Positions 46,718 to 57,208 of a stretch of DNA of 64,000 nt are shown in pieces (the stretch's first letter is position 1; every line of letters starts with the position of its first letter). Source of the DNA: Scytalidium lignicola. Taxonomy: Eukaryota > Ascomycota > Leotiomycetes. The DNA is taken from positions 1 through 64,000 of the forward strand of contig NCSJ02000059.1 of NCBI GenBank assembly GCA_002812745.2, written 5' to 3'. Below the pieces are notes generated by a model that was not told the origin of the DNA, made no database searches, and saw only the letters and a program-made list of their open reading frames with translations. The position numbers and the translations under genes were made by a program.

Positions 46718-48225
46718 CTTGTATTGGGTTTGTGGGTTTATCAAGCTTCTTCTTTTGCTTAACTGTCTTTGACTAGGAGTGTAGAAAGCTGGCTGCGATG
46801 GAGTTTCGAATTGAAAGAGAAAGAACAGCAATCACAGACTTATATAGGAAGTCCCGAGATCCAAGGAGGCAAGGTAAAGATATGTAATTCTCTCCATATT
46901 ATCCGCAGATCACTTCTGCTTCAGAGCTAATGAGGAAACGTTCTCTAGCTTAAGCACATTTTGTCACACACTTCGCGGCAATAGAGCAGAGCTACAGACA
47001 TTAGGACAGTCAAAGCCACCTGATAGTCTAATCATCCTCCTTTGCTTGTGTGTGTATATTGAAGGGTAAAAAGGAGGACCTTGTCCACTTTCTCCTTACG
47101 GGGAATTGATAGATCAATTGATTCCAGTTGACCCAATTAAAAGGTTCATGAGATCTCATATTCCAGCTCCGTTCCTCGTAAAAATTAAATAAAAAAGCCA
47201 CGCGCTCTGGTCCGGTTATGCCTTCCACTTGGTCATGAACTGCGGCTACAAAGCCTTAGGGCTATTAGCGCCTTTCACATAAATGACAAGCCCAGAATGA
47301 CGTTGATTTCGTGCTATCAGACGGTGTACCTTGCATTCACCGGGACGTGGATGTTGCGAGATAAGCAAATCGCTCTTTCTAGATACCAGGACATTAGTAA
47401 AGCTGAATGATTCCAAAGTGGCTTGAATAGGGGTAGTGGCCATGTATCACCGTTGACTGGATCGCGTAGATTTAATTACTGAACAACCCACCTCGCCGAA
47501 CTGAGGAGCTTCGCGGCGATGTCTGACAGGGTGCAGTTTGGAATCAAAGCAGGCGATCACTCGGATTAGGCATGAAATATGAAATATGTAAGAACCTTAC
47601 TTGGTGATGTAGCCATACGGGATCGAGATTCGAATGCTTCTGTTCTTCAACCTGCAAACAAGCCAGACTGTAACTGTGAGACGAGACGAGCCGTGCCAGG
47701 CGGATGTAGACTTGCGAAAAGGGGGCTAGAATAATAAGAGAGCTCGAGATTACGTCACGAGAAAGAATACTTATTGAATATGCTTGTCCTCATAGTTGAG
47801 TAAGTACCTTGATGAAACAGCTTAAAAGCTGTTTCATAATTTATGACGGTGTTTGAAAGCGAACTAAGAGCACCGACGATTAGCCAGGAGATAATTACTT
47901 GCATTTCCTCACGAGGTCGTCAAGATTTGATATGTAAATTCTCTATTTTTNATATGATTATATCTATACATATCGACATACTATTTTTGTACAAGTCTCT
48001 ATGTGTTGATACCAATATATTTGCAATCCATTCCCCCTTCGTGATCCCGAAGTTCCACCCAAATAGCCTAGACAATATTCCTACATATGCGATCGAAGAT
48101 ACCTAGTAGATATACCCACACCATCTTCCCTACGCTCCAACTCTATCCAGATATACCCAAATGATCGACCAAAGAGTCAAATACATCACCAATCCGCATT
48201 CGAATTATAATTTGATCTCAATTTT
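46718..48225. other. Intergenic region between beta-propeller gene and GPI13 stop
   Basis: About 1.5 kb. Short frames on both strands lack motifs. It contains a perfect 26-bp palindrome at 47812-47837 (12-base arms ATGAAACAGCTT with a 2-base AA loop), a duplicated ATGAAATATG at 47572-47590, and an N at 47951. The right part overlaps the GPI13 3' UTR. Confidence 0.55.
47812..47837. repeat. Perfect palindrome, 12-base arms with AA loop
   Basis: ATGAAACAGCTT is followed by AA and then the exact reverse complement AAGCTGTTTCAT. It could form a hairpin or act as a binding site for a dimer. It lies in gene-free DNA, and no function is evident. Confidence 0.85.
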
Positions 48226-51200
48226 TCAACCGGAACTCCATCCGAATAACTCTGCGACACTCAGGACGTTATATCTCACGCCCATCAATGCCACACCGAC
48301 GCCAATAATCTCAACAATCAACACAGCTATAGCAGCCGTCATGAACTTCGGACTGAAGATCCTGAAAAGCATCAAATGCCTTCTCAACCAACCAGCCCAA
48401 GCAGTTGTCGCCGTAGAAATTACAGCATAATAAAGGATGTGCCACGCCATTGCTGCAGCCACGAGCTTCAGCAACCCCTTCTTCCTAGGTGGCTGCTTCC
48501 ACAATACCACCAACGGGACAGCAGTGGCGGCGAGGATTTGCGCAGCGTAGGTGTTTAGCCCAACGAGCAGAGGTGACCACGGATAGCGAATCGTGTGTAA
48601 AGGTATGAATGCTGATTCCCATTGTATTGACGAAAGAGTAGCCTGATGCCCAGTCTTGAAAAAGTGGAAACTACCTAGAAGAGCGAGCATTACTGGACCG
48701 ATTGGTGACGTAGATAAGGAATTCAAATCGATTATCTCGACAAGAGAGAGGATTTGCCAGGCCATCAACGCAAGGGCGCCAGCACCCATGGGTTTTGAGA
48801 CGAGCAGGACTGAGAGCAAGATATTGATGACAAGCAGAAAGTACCGTGCACCGTGGGTGTTCGCATAGCCAAAGATTGTAATTGTTCCTTTTGAAGATGG
48901 GCTAGAGATCGTTTGGGCGTCGGACTTTGAGTCTACTGGAGGAGCGGCAGATTGTTGGCTTACTGTGACGCAGGGAGTAGAGTATCCGAATGCTGTGCTT
49001 CCAGCGACAAGAGCGAGACCGAAGATTGTCTGAGCTATTGGTACTCGTAGGTATTTTAATCTTCCTTCAGGCAGACCTGAGAACCAGTTACCATCATCCG
49101 CGGCGTCGATCGTCCAGAACAATGCACTGAGGAAGAGACCGCAGCGAAAAACAACCCCTATCCAGAAAGGCGCGAATCCTTCATATGAGCGGCTTGATTC
49201 GTAGTATGATTTGATTACAGAGGGAAGCACGATCGCGATGACGAAAGGAAGGATGAGTTGCCATGGAGCGGATGTTGACGATGTTGCTGAGGCGTAGTAG
49301 GTTGATTTGCAATATGGCATCTGTTCTTCTCTGCAAAGCTTGGAGAACGATGCTGCCCATCCCAGTATAACAAAGAGTATTGAATGATAGACCCCTAGCG
49401 TCCTGTCTGCTAGATTTGGTCGTCGTAATGACGATACCGTGGCGAATAGCCCGAAAGTGGATATAAAAAACAAAAGGATTGAGTCTTCCCAAATAGTGTA
49501 TGAGTTTGAGGCAAAGCCGATTGACTGGCTCAATGTGAAAATGAAAGCTAGCCAGCCCCATACAGTGCTGGGTATAAAACTAGATAGAAGTCCGGTAGCT
49601 TTTGGAATTGGTAACAGAACAGCGATAAGACTTGCAATAGTGCCACATGCAAATGCAAAATCTAACACCGAGCCCTCTCTATTGGCGAACATATACAAAG
49701 GCCCGGAAGCTGAACCAAGTACTGCTCCAATGAATGCCCTCTTAAGAATCACTTGACTAGAATACTGCTCTGGATCATCTTCCTTTAGCTCCCCCTTCCG
49801 GAAGCTCTCAAGTTCGAGTCTCAACTCGGCTCGGTCTAATACTGGATCATCAACAGCACCCCCTTCCTCAGCATGTGTAGCCGCAAAGAGTGACAAAACA
49901 AAAATGCCAGTCGCTAAGATAGAGATACCCAAAATCATACACGGAACATCAAATCGTGCCCATAGGCTTCGGCAAACACGTAGAGTCTCGTTTTGATACG
50001 CAGAAAATGCGTTATATACGTTGTGCCACATTTGGTCGCTCTTTGCCCCATGAGCAAGAATATTTCCCGCTATGTTCCAAAGGTCATTGGGGCTGCCCTC
50101 AACGGTGCGTTCATCAAGACCTCTTGCCATATAGTAAGCTGCTTGATACCTCTTGATACCAGCAGCGGCCATCCTTGAAACACCAGCCAAGTTCCCCCAG
50201 TCATTGCCCATCTTCCCAGCAAAGGCCTCCTCGATAGGCCTTCCAAGATTGTTAAAGGGAATAGGTAGACCCAGTAACAATGCCAAAGTCGGTACCAAAT
50301 CGATTTGATTCACAGGCCGTATCTTTGCCGTTGCGGGAGGAATGGTGTATTCTGGTTTTGTCCGGCCAAATACTTCTCGTTTGGAATACATCCACAACGC
50401 AGCTTCGATCTCGTCATCACTTTCCCCACCATGATCACCTTTTCCATCCATACCATGATCACCCATGACGACCAGCAGAGTATCCTCATCCAATGCTTTA
50501 ACGACTTCCCTAATCATGCCATCAACCTGCTGTAATTTACTCGTCATGGCAGGGTGATTTGGTCCATATCTATGACCAGCATGGTCAACGCCAAGAAGAT
50601 GTGCAAACATGACGTCCCATAGCCCCTTTTCATTTGTGTTAAGGAGAGGAAAGATGTGCTCAATCACACCATTGTCAACAGTATGCAAATCCCACACATT
50701 AAAGCTATCATAAGCTCTGCTTATCCCTTCTTCAAAATATCCCGGAAAGAGAGCTGTCCATGTGTCGTCTCCGAGATGGACGATTTTCTTCCCTAAATCT
50801 CTCAATTGGATGAGAAGATTGTCCTCCTCAATTGCTGTACCAGCAAAATTGGAACCAGCGTCTATGAATGTTGGAAGAGTGCCTGTTGTTAGACCTTTCA
50901 GACGCTGTAGCGTTGTCGTAGGCGGGTCCGCAATAAATGGGAGAAGAAAGGCATTCTGAGGGAATTTGACGGCGGTCTCATAAAGGAACGGAAGACTATT
51001 ATGGAATGCTTGGGGCGTTTGTGGAGCTGACCCGCTACCAGAGTCGGTGGCATTGAGAGGAACGGTGAAATCGTAGCGCAAAGCATCAATTATAATAACC
51101 ACAGCCTTTTTGAAAGTTGTAGGGTGCCAGCATCCTCCTTCTAGTGTTCCAACTCCATTGTATTTCGCAAGGGGCTCGACTGGCGGATCTGCACAGGAGG

Positions 51201-51585
51201 ATTTCTCATCGAGGACAAGCCTTGTTAACAGGAAGCCTTTTGTGAAGAAATAGATTCCGGAGGCATGAATGATTCTGTGGTACTCCAATTAATCAATGTC
51301 CTAATCACAATTCCGCTCCTGAATGCCTGTTGAAACTCACAATAACCATAAGAAGAACCCCACCATCCAACCCCACTGCTTGTTGAATTTGGAAGCTTTG
51401 TACTTGTTGAGCTTCTCGATACCTGGACTCTCTCTTCCTGCATTCATTTTGCCTCGCTCTGCGTTCTCATCTTTTGCCGCTTTCGCCGCATCCTCAGCGT
51501 CCTTTAGAGCTTTGGCACGCGCATATTGCGCAGCTATGGACTTGTAGTCACCCGGTACCGGTTTAGGAACGGGTGAATCGGCCAT
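48226..51585 (-). CDS. gpi13: GPI ethanolamine phosphate transferase 3 (GPI13/PIG-O)
   Basis: Two exons, 51585-51341 and 51274-48226 (3294 nt, 1097 aa). Exon 1 encodes a charged cytosolic tail ending WMVGFFLWLL and joins to IIHASGIYFFTKGFLLTRL, forming the first membrane anchor (about residues 72-100). The luminal catalytic domain follows with the alkaline-phosphatase-like motifs VVIIIDALRYDF (Asp at about residue 145) and VVMGDHGMDGKGDHGGESDD, the metal-binding acids and His. The C-terminal half is highly hydrophobic with many membrane segments (for example IGVVFRCGLFLSALFWT). Known role: it adds ethanolamine phosphate to the third mannose of the GPI anchor precursor in the ER, the site that will link to protein. 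The start at 51585 is the first ATG in the joined frame. Confidence 0.96.
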
Positions 51586-51941
51586 TGTGTATTTTCTTTA
51601 AAGCCTTTCAAGTCGAGGCTTTCCTGTTCAATTGTTACCGAAGAGCGCGCAAGTCGAATGCGTTCATAGCCATGAGTAGTTGAATTAGGGAATACAGAAC
51701 TGTAGTTTGGAGTGACCAGATATTCTAGTTGCATCGCGTAGAATTATTTCTGGAAGACGCGGGTCGAGAAATGCCGAACCCTTGTACGAAGTAATTACAG
51801 CGAATCAACAGCTAAAGTTAAAATAGGGGGAACACGTCATAGTTAAGGACATAAAAGTCTCCGAAAAAAAAAGTCCATAAACTTCATCTTCCTCGATATG
51901 CCGCGAATTAGGGCCTATTCAAGTTGATGTGCTATTAAATA

Positions 51942-54344
51942 CTATGCTAAAAGTCCAAATAATAAATTCGTCCTCTTCCAGTATTCTTTCGAGCCTTGTT
52001 GTAATCGCTTCCTGGAAGCAGAGTCCAACTCCAACTGTGACGAAATCGTCTTCTCTAACTTCTCTAGCTTATCAACGGCTGGTAGGCTAGAAGACTCGAG
52101 TGAGCTTTCTAATACAAATATGTCGAATAACCATTGGATGAGAACTTCTTTTCTTTTCTCCGCGTCTGTCTTTTGAACCTTTTCTGTTTCAAGGGCAGCA
52201 TCACTATCAGGCGGGTTATCTTCCTTTGACTCACTCTGTACTTGTGAATCTAAAGCAAGTTTCCATGCATCACCAATCTCCAGTCTTAAATGTTTTTTGA
52301 AGAAATCAATGGCAGAAGGGCTCCACAAATCAGCACCAGCATCAGCCATTGCTTTGGATAGATTATAGAAGAATTTGAAAGTAGCGGGTGATGGCTGAAC
52401 TGGAAGTTCCGGTGTGCCTTCCCATAATGATCGTCCGACGACTTTCTTCCTGTTGAAAGACTTTGCAAATTGTTTGATAGAATCTGCAGCGACTGTTGAT
52501 GCAAGCTCTTGGTGTAGAGACGGGACTATAGAAAGACCAAATGTCTGTAGAGCATTGTTCTTGGGAAGCTCTGAGCGGATATCGCGAAGAATGCGGAGGA
52601 TGTACATAGAAATCTGGCCAATATTTTCGCTCTCTTTAAATCTAGTCCAAAAGCCCGTAACCTTTTTGTGAAGTTCCGTGAAGGCAATTTCCAGGCCGGC
52701 ATCCAGCTCGTTTTGAAGCATTTGCGGATCTTCTGAGCTTAGAAGTTGCTGTCGGGACTCAATGCTATCATCGTCTTCGATATCTTCAAGATTATCATTC
52801 CATCGCTGACGCCTTAGTTGGTCGATACTATTAGTTAATTCATCCACAAGATGATACCATGTTTGATATGCTGTGAAAACTCTCAGGACAGAATCATTTC
52901 TTCCATATGTACGCGCTATAACGCTCTTCTTAAACAGGGTAGCCCCACCGCCAATATCCATTTCTAGTATGTCGTCGTCCCAGAGACTCTGATGCTTGTC
53001 TGTCTCACCAGGTTGCCACGTATCGAGCGTAGATTCAATCTCCGTGCCTATCAGATGCAACATATTGGTTTTAGCTTGCAAAAGCTGTATCAACCGGGCA
53101 TTGATAGCATCTCGCAATGAATTTAGCATAACAGAAGGATCAAAACCTCTGGGTTTTCCACCATCCAAAATCCATACTTCCAGAACCTTAGTTCGAAGTT
53201 CAACTACAGCCTTAAATTCAGTCATCTGTTCAAGCACATCATTAAATCCTGTAATGATAACTTCCGATGCCTTTTTTACCCAGCTTTTCAGTATTTCTAC
53301 GGCCTCTGCTCCCTCAAGATCATCGTTTCGAATGTAGGGTGTGAAAAAGAGTATCTCGTCTCCAAACCACCTCTCACCTACATCCAGCCTTAGACCTTCG
53401 AGCTCTCCAATTGACTCATCTTTCAATAATGGTTTGGCTTTCAGGCTAGCTAAAACCTCAGAAAGCTGTCGTGGTACTAGTGCTTGAACATCCAATATCG
53501 TCTGAGTATACAGCTTCAGAGCTTTCAAAACTCCAGGGGTGACATTGTGAGGCAGATCCTCCTGATCTTCAAATGTCATCGCCATCGCCTCGATTCGCCT
53601 CTGCAGGAAATGTTTTAACACATCCTTTGCACCAGAACTAGTAGCAAGGCTGTAAGCACACAGAGCCTGGGCAAGGCTATCTCTGTTACCATTTTCCTGG
53701 TTCTCATCTTTCTCTCCAACTTTCTCCAATGTCCTATTAATAGCTCTCAGCAGTCTGCGCTTCAACCCGTCTATTCTCTTTCTCGACTCTTCCACCAGCT
53801 CTTTATCCTCAACCTGACCACTAGCAGCCGCAGAATCACTCAAGCTCTTGAGCAACAATCGACTCAAAACCCACACCTTAGCCGCAAGAATCAGGTTATG
53901 TCCACGACCATTCTTAGCACCAGCCGCACCAAAACCATCTCCAACTTTCCTCAACAACCGTCCCAAAACAACTCCACACATCCCCAAAACCTTCATCTTA
54001 GCGGCCCACCCAAGCACCCCCGCACTCCCCTCTTCTCTCCTCCTCCCTTCCAGCTTCCCCAATCCCCCAACCATACCACCCAAAACGCCCCTACCACATC
54101 CTCTACCGACCTTCCCAAGCTTGTCTTCGACCACAGCGACATCATTACGCATATGCATGATCATCTCCGCTGTGCCAAGGAGATCTCGGTAGCTGCCGCC
54201 AACGAGGATGCGTAGACGCGCATTTTTCTCATCGAGTTCAGTAGTAAGCGCGCGATGGAATTGCCGGATTTGAGGGAGAGGGTGGACGAATGCTTCGGAA
54301 GCTTTGGTGATGGTACTTGGGTCGAGGGTCTTATTGGCAGCCAT
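51942..54344 (-). CDS. cog1: Conserved oligomeric Golgi complex subunit 1 (COG1)
   Basis: A single exon of 800 aa. The N-terminus carries the conserved COG1/Vps51-type helix LPQIRQFHRALTTELDEKNA with LVGGSYRDLLGTAEMIMHMR (residues about 23-70). The rest is helical throughout, with no membrane segment, as expected for a rod-shaped tether subunit. Later helices include KSWVKKASEVIITGFNDVLE and FIKES-type regions such as FWTRFKESENIGQI. Known role: subunit of lobe A of the COG tethering complex for retrograde traffic within the Golgi, which maintains glycosylation enzymes. The start at 54344 precedes the domain closely, and the neighbour upstream on the same strand is GPI13. A G/R-rich low-complexity patch (about 78-110) is a mild oddity. 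Confidence 0.93.
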   Translation of the reverse strand: MAANKTLDPSTITKASEAFVHPLPQIRQFHRALTTELDEKNARLRILVGGSYRDLLGTAEMIMHMRNDVAVVEDKLGKVGRGCGRGVLGGMVGGLGKLEGRRREEGSAGVLGWAAKMKVLGMCGVVLGRLLRKVGDGFGAAGAKNGRGHNLILAAKVWVLSRLLLKSLSDSAAASGQVEDKELVEESRKRIDGLKRRLLRAINRTLEKVGEKDENQENGNRDSLAQALCAYSLATSSGAKDVLKHFLQRRIEAMAMTFEDQEDLPHNVTPGVLKALKLYTQTILDVQALVPRQLSEVLASLKAKPLLKDESIGELEGLRLDVGERWFGDEILFFTPYIRNDDLEGAEAVEILKSWVKKASEVIITGFNDVLEQMTEFKAVVELRTKVLEVWILDGGKPRGFDPSVMLNSLRDAINARLIQLLQAKTNMLHLIGTEIESTLDTWQPGETDKHQSLWDDDILEMDIGGGATLFKKSVIARTYGRNDSVLRVFTAYQTWYHLVDELTNSIDQLRRQRWNDNLEDIEDDDSIESRQQLLSSEDPQMLQNELDAGLEIAFTELHKKVTGFWTRFKESENIGQISMYILRILRDIRSELPKNNALQTFGLSIVPSLHQELASTVAADSIKQFAKSFNRKKVVGRSLWEGTPELPVQPSPATFKFFYNLSKAMADAGADLWSPSAIDFFKKHLRLEIGDAWKLALDSQVQSESKEDNPPDSDAALETEKVQKTDAEKRKEVLIQWLFDIFVLESSLESSSLPAVDKLEKLEKTISSQLELDSASRKRLQQGSKEYWKRTNLLFGLLA

Positions 54345-55017
54345 GGTGTGATTTTAATTTGACAACGAGAAAAGGGTTTGCGGGTGGCGGAGTTCAATGA
54401 GAGGGCAACTGGTATAATTTCATTCCATTAGGTGGATCATGGATCCATTGTAGTGCCATTCAATTGTTTGAGATCGTGATTCTAGTTTGATAAGTGTAGA
54501 GCTGTGTGGGTGGATATTTGTCCAGATACAAGTTCGTGGTCTGTGCGCAGCCTTTCAGGTACCAGCCTTCTCTGCAAGGCTATCCTTTCTCCTTTAGAAG
54601 GCTGCGGGAATACAGAATTTCAGAGATCATGGATATTTATACCTGAGAACGAAGCTCTTTTCTGTTTAATACCTACTATGCTCTCTTGTTCTGAAACCGG
54701 GACATGGAATGAGAATTGTAACGAGTTGTTGGAGACACGATCAAACAAGCCCAAATTCAGACCCGCCAGATGACTATTTACAATTTTCAAGTTTCTGACT
54801 TACATTGACTCGTTTGAATTACATTACATCAAAAACTCATTAGTATCATTCGGCAATCGTAGAGCAGCAATTACGCCAACTATTGAGTACCTTCCCCAAC
54901 ACACACCACCCAAGGCTGCTTGCTTATCGACAATCTCCAGACAGAGTGAAATGACAGCAGAACAAGCAAATAAGTGCATCTCCTGAACAGCCATTTCCCA
55001 CAACATAAACATTCAGC
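54345..55017. other. Intergenic region between two minus-strand genes
   Basis: About 670 bp with COG1 promoter sequence and the 3' UTR of the downstream-facing GPI-protein gene. A 89-codon plus-strand frame at 54504-54773 has no motif. Nothing else is visible. Confidence 0.6.
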
Positions 55018-55782
55018 TCACAATGCTACCATCACAGCACCCGCAACCACCGCCCCGAGGATACCACCGACGAGACCAGTAGGCGCTGCTCCTCCCTTGG
55101 AGGACGAAGTCGTCGCCACGTTGGCAGCACCACTGCCTCCTGCGCTAGAGGATGGAGCAGGAGTCGAGCCAGATGCCGGTATCGCCGTAGAAGCAGCTGA
55201 ACTTCCACCACCCGTTGAAGTAGTGCTCTCAGCGACCGCCACCGTTGCTTCTCCAGTAATAGGACCCGGTCCCTCTGGCCCCGTCGCGGTATAATACAAG
55301 CTTACAGCCGCGTTACTAGGGAACTGATCAACCGTTGCAGTATCCGTCCCAGTCGGCGGAACAGCATTACTCAAGCTATTAAAGATACTCGCAAACGGAG
55401 CCGTAGGCGTCCCTGTGCAGAGTATGTTCGACGCGGAGGAGATGATTGTCGAGAAAGCGTTTGCGACGTTCTCAGAGCGCCCGCCATGGATGGAGAGACA
55501 GTTCAGACATCCAATCCAGTCGGCAAAGAAGGAGCCACCACACATGCATTCTGCGTGAGCGAGGTAGTCCAAGGGAGAAGTGCCATTGGGTTGGCAAGTT
55601 GTTTCAATATAGTCGATCTCGAGACAAGGAGGGAGGGGCGCGCCGGATGGAGTTGCGGGAGAACAGACGGAGTCGAGGTAGGCTTGTTCCGGATTAGAAC
55701 TTTGGCGCGGAAGTAACTGCGCTGAAATTGGCGCAAGGAGGAGGAGGAGGGCTGGTGTTATGAGAATAGAAGGAACGCGCAT
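55018..55782 (-). CDS. Secreted, Ser/Thr-rich GPI-anchored cell-surface protein
   Basis: A single exon of 254 aa from ATG at 55782; a longer start at 55830 would put 16 extra residues before the signal peptide, so 55782 is preferred. Signal peptide MRVPSILITPALLLLLAPIS with cleavage near AQ-LL or PR-QSS. The ectodomain has about ten Cys (for example SVCSPATPSG, PPCLEIDYIETTCQPNG, ECMCGGSFFADWIGCLNCLS), then a Ser/Thr/Gly/Ala-rich stalk from about residue 185. A hydrophobic tail (LVGGILGAVVAGAVMVAL) after SSSKGG suggests GPI anchoring. I do not recognise a named family, though the pattern CMCGG...WIGCLNC is seen in many secreted fungal proteins. Likely a wall or plasma membrane surface protein. 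Confidence 0.82.
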   Translation of the reverse strand: MRVPSILITPALLLLLAPISAQLLPRQSSNPEQAYLDSVCSPATPSGAPLPPCLEIDYIETTCQPNGTSPLDYLAHAECMCGGSFFADWIGCLNCLSIHGGRSENVANAFSTIISSASNILCTGTPTAPFASIFNSLSNAVPPTGTDTATVDQFPSNAAVSLYYTATGPEGPGPITGEATVAVAESTTSTGGGSSAASTAIPASGSTPAPSSSAGGSGAANVATTSSSKGGAAPTGLVGGILGAVVAGAVMVAL

Positions 55783-56790
55783 TGTGGAAGCTATTGATGA
55801 CAGGTTCTCCTGGTGAAGGAAAGGCGACAAGGCGACAAGAACGAGATAGAAAGTATTTGAAAAAAGGAAACTTCAAGCAAACTTATCTTGGGGGTTATCC
55901 AGGTACATATGCTAAGCTTTACAACTGGAGCTATGGCGTGCGCCACCAACCCAATAGAGCAGCTATTAATGAGCCGATAACTATCATGATATCCAGGCCA
56001 CGGATTTAAGAAGGCATTAGATTGCGAGGAGGCGGGTATGCGCCGACACACCATTCGTCGGATTAGCCCAGGGAGTCCAGACAGACGGCCTTTTGCTACG
56101 TCTCAGGCAGCTTCGGAGAAAGAAGAGGCGACAGTTGCGAGGCATAAGCACCGTGATTCATTATGCCCAAGAATAATATCGGTCAATTCCAACAGTTCCA
56201 ACAGTGGTGGCTGCGCCGCTACTATGCAGTAGTCGAAATTTGATGGGGAAAACTCCAATAGGATCTAGGGAATAATGTGTTGCTTCCTACCCGTAATATC
56301 CGATAGTCTTTGTTAAATGCGGAGAGAGTAATGGTGCTTAGCTTCCTATTTAGAAAGATTCATCCCCACCATGAAGATAGGCATCCCACTGCATTCGTCA
56401 TCATTGAGAAAACAAAGTCAAAAAGTTAGGCCTCGGTTCGGTCCGAACAGCTCTTTGCTAGGCAGCTGTCACCAAGTCCGGGCATGATCATCTCTGGCGA
56501 AAAAGCTTAGGAGGACGACACCTGCAAGACGAGGCAATAAACTTTTCAAAATCCTTGAGTGGGCATTTGAACATATGTAAACAACCGATAGACGCTCTAT
56601 AGCAAGATGTTTTTAATTGTCTTTTTTGTATTTGATTTTGCTGTTGGTGCTAAGCTTTAGAATTTCACTATCAGCGAGCTCGCCTATCTCCGCAGTCCAC
56701 GATTCGCAACTACCTCTTCCGCCAAAAAAAAACACTGAGAATTCTTCGATCATGACGCAGTGCGAAATCTAGGGGTCCTCAATGGGGCTC
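55783..56790. other. Intergenic region with GPI-protein promoter
   Basis: About 1 kb between two minus-strand genes. Frames on both strands are short and unrecognised. No repeat of note. Confidence 0.55.
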
Positions 56791-57208
56791 TTAACAGCAT
56801 GATTCGGCGCAGCCGCAGCCGCAGCACTCTAGATAACGTGAGTAAAGGGGAATAGCCATTTTCAATCGCTTGACATACCGCAGGCAGCCTCTGTGGCGAA
56901 GGCGTTAAATTAGCTAAGTGTACTAGAAGGGGCGGAAGAGGGAAAGCTGTATTGATGTAGACTTACCTTCACCACCACGCATCCGGACCTCATCAGAGCC
57001 AGTGCTCATCTGGGGAGCGGCTTTCTATAGATGAATTGAGTCATCAGAAGTTTTGTCACAACCCTAGCAAGCAGCGTATCCACGGGGAGGAGGATTTGAC
57101 TGTTTGAGACAAGTATCAACATACCGGCTGCTGGGCTTCAATGGAGCTGGTCTCAGCGACCATTGGCTCTGGGGCCTGGATCTGTTGTGCAACAACTTCG
57201 GAAGGCAT
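56791..57208 (-). CDS. Tiny Cys-rich protein encoded by four small exons
   Basis: Four exons, 57208-57125 (84 nt), 57024-56967 (58 nt), 56890-56879 (12 nt) and 56828-56791 (38 nt), total 192 nt and 63 aa. The reading is MPSEVVAQQIQAPEPMVAET, then SSIEAQQPKAAPQMSTG, then SDEVRMRGGEEAACECCGCG and finally CAESCC. All donors (GTATGT, GTAAGT, GTATGT) and acceptors (CTATAG, CACAG, CTAG) fit consensus, and each join keeps frame. The C-terminal Cys cluster could bind metal or be lipid-modified (palmitoylated), which is inference. There is no signal peptide. I do not recognise the family. The 12-nt third exon is exceptionally short and is the least certain element. Confidence 0.72.

Noticed and set aside
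48226..55782. A GPI-related operon-like cluster (GPI13, COG1, GPI-anchored protein)
   Set aside because: Fungal genes here have separate promoters, and functions differ in place and time. Adjacent order alone is weak evidence for a joint unit.
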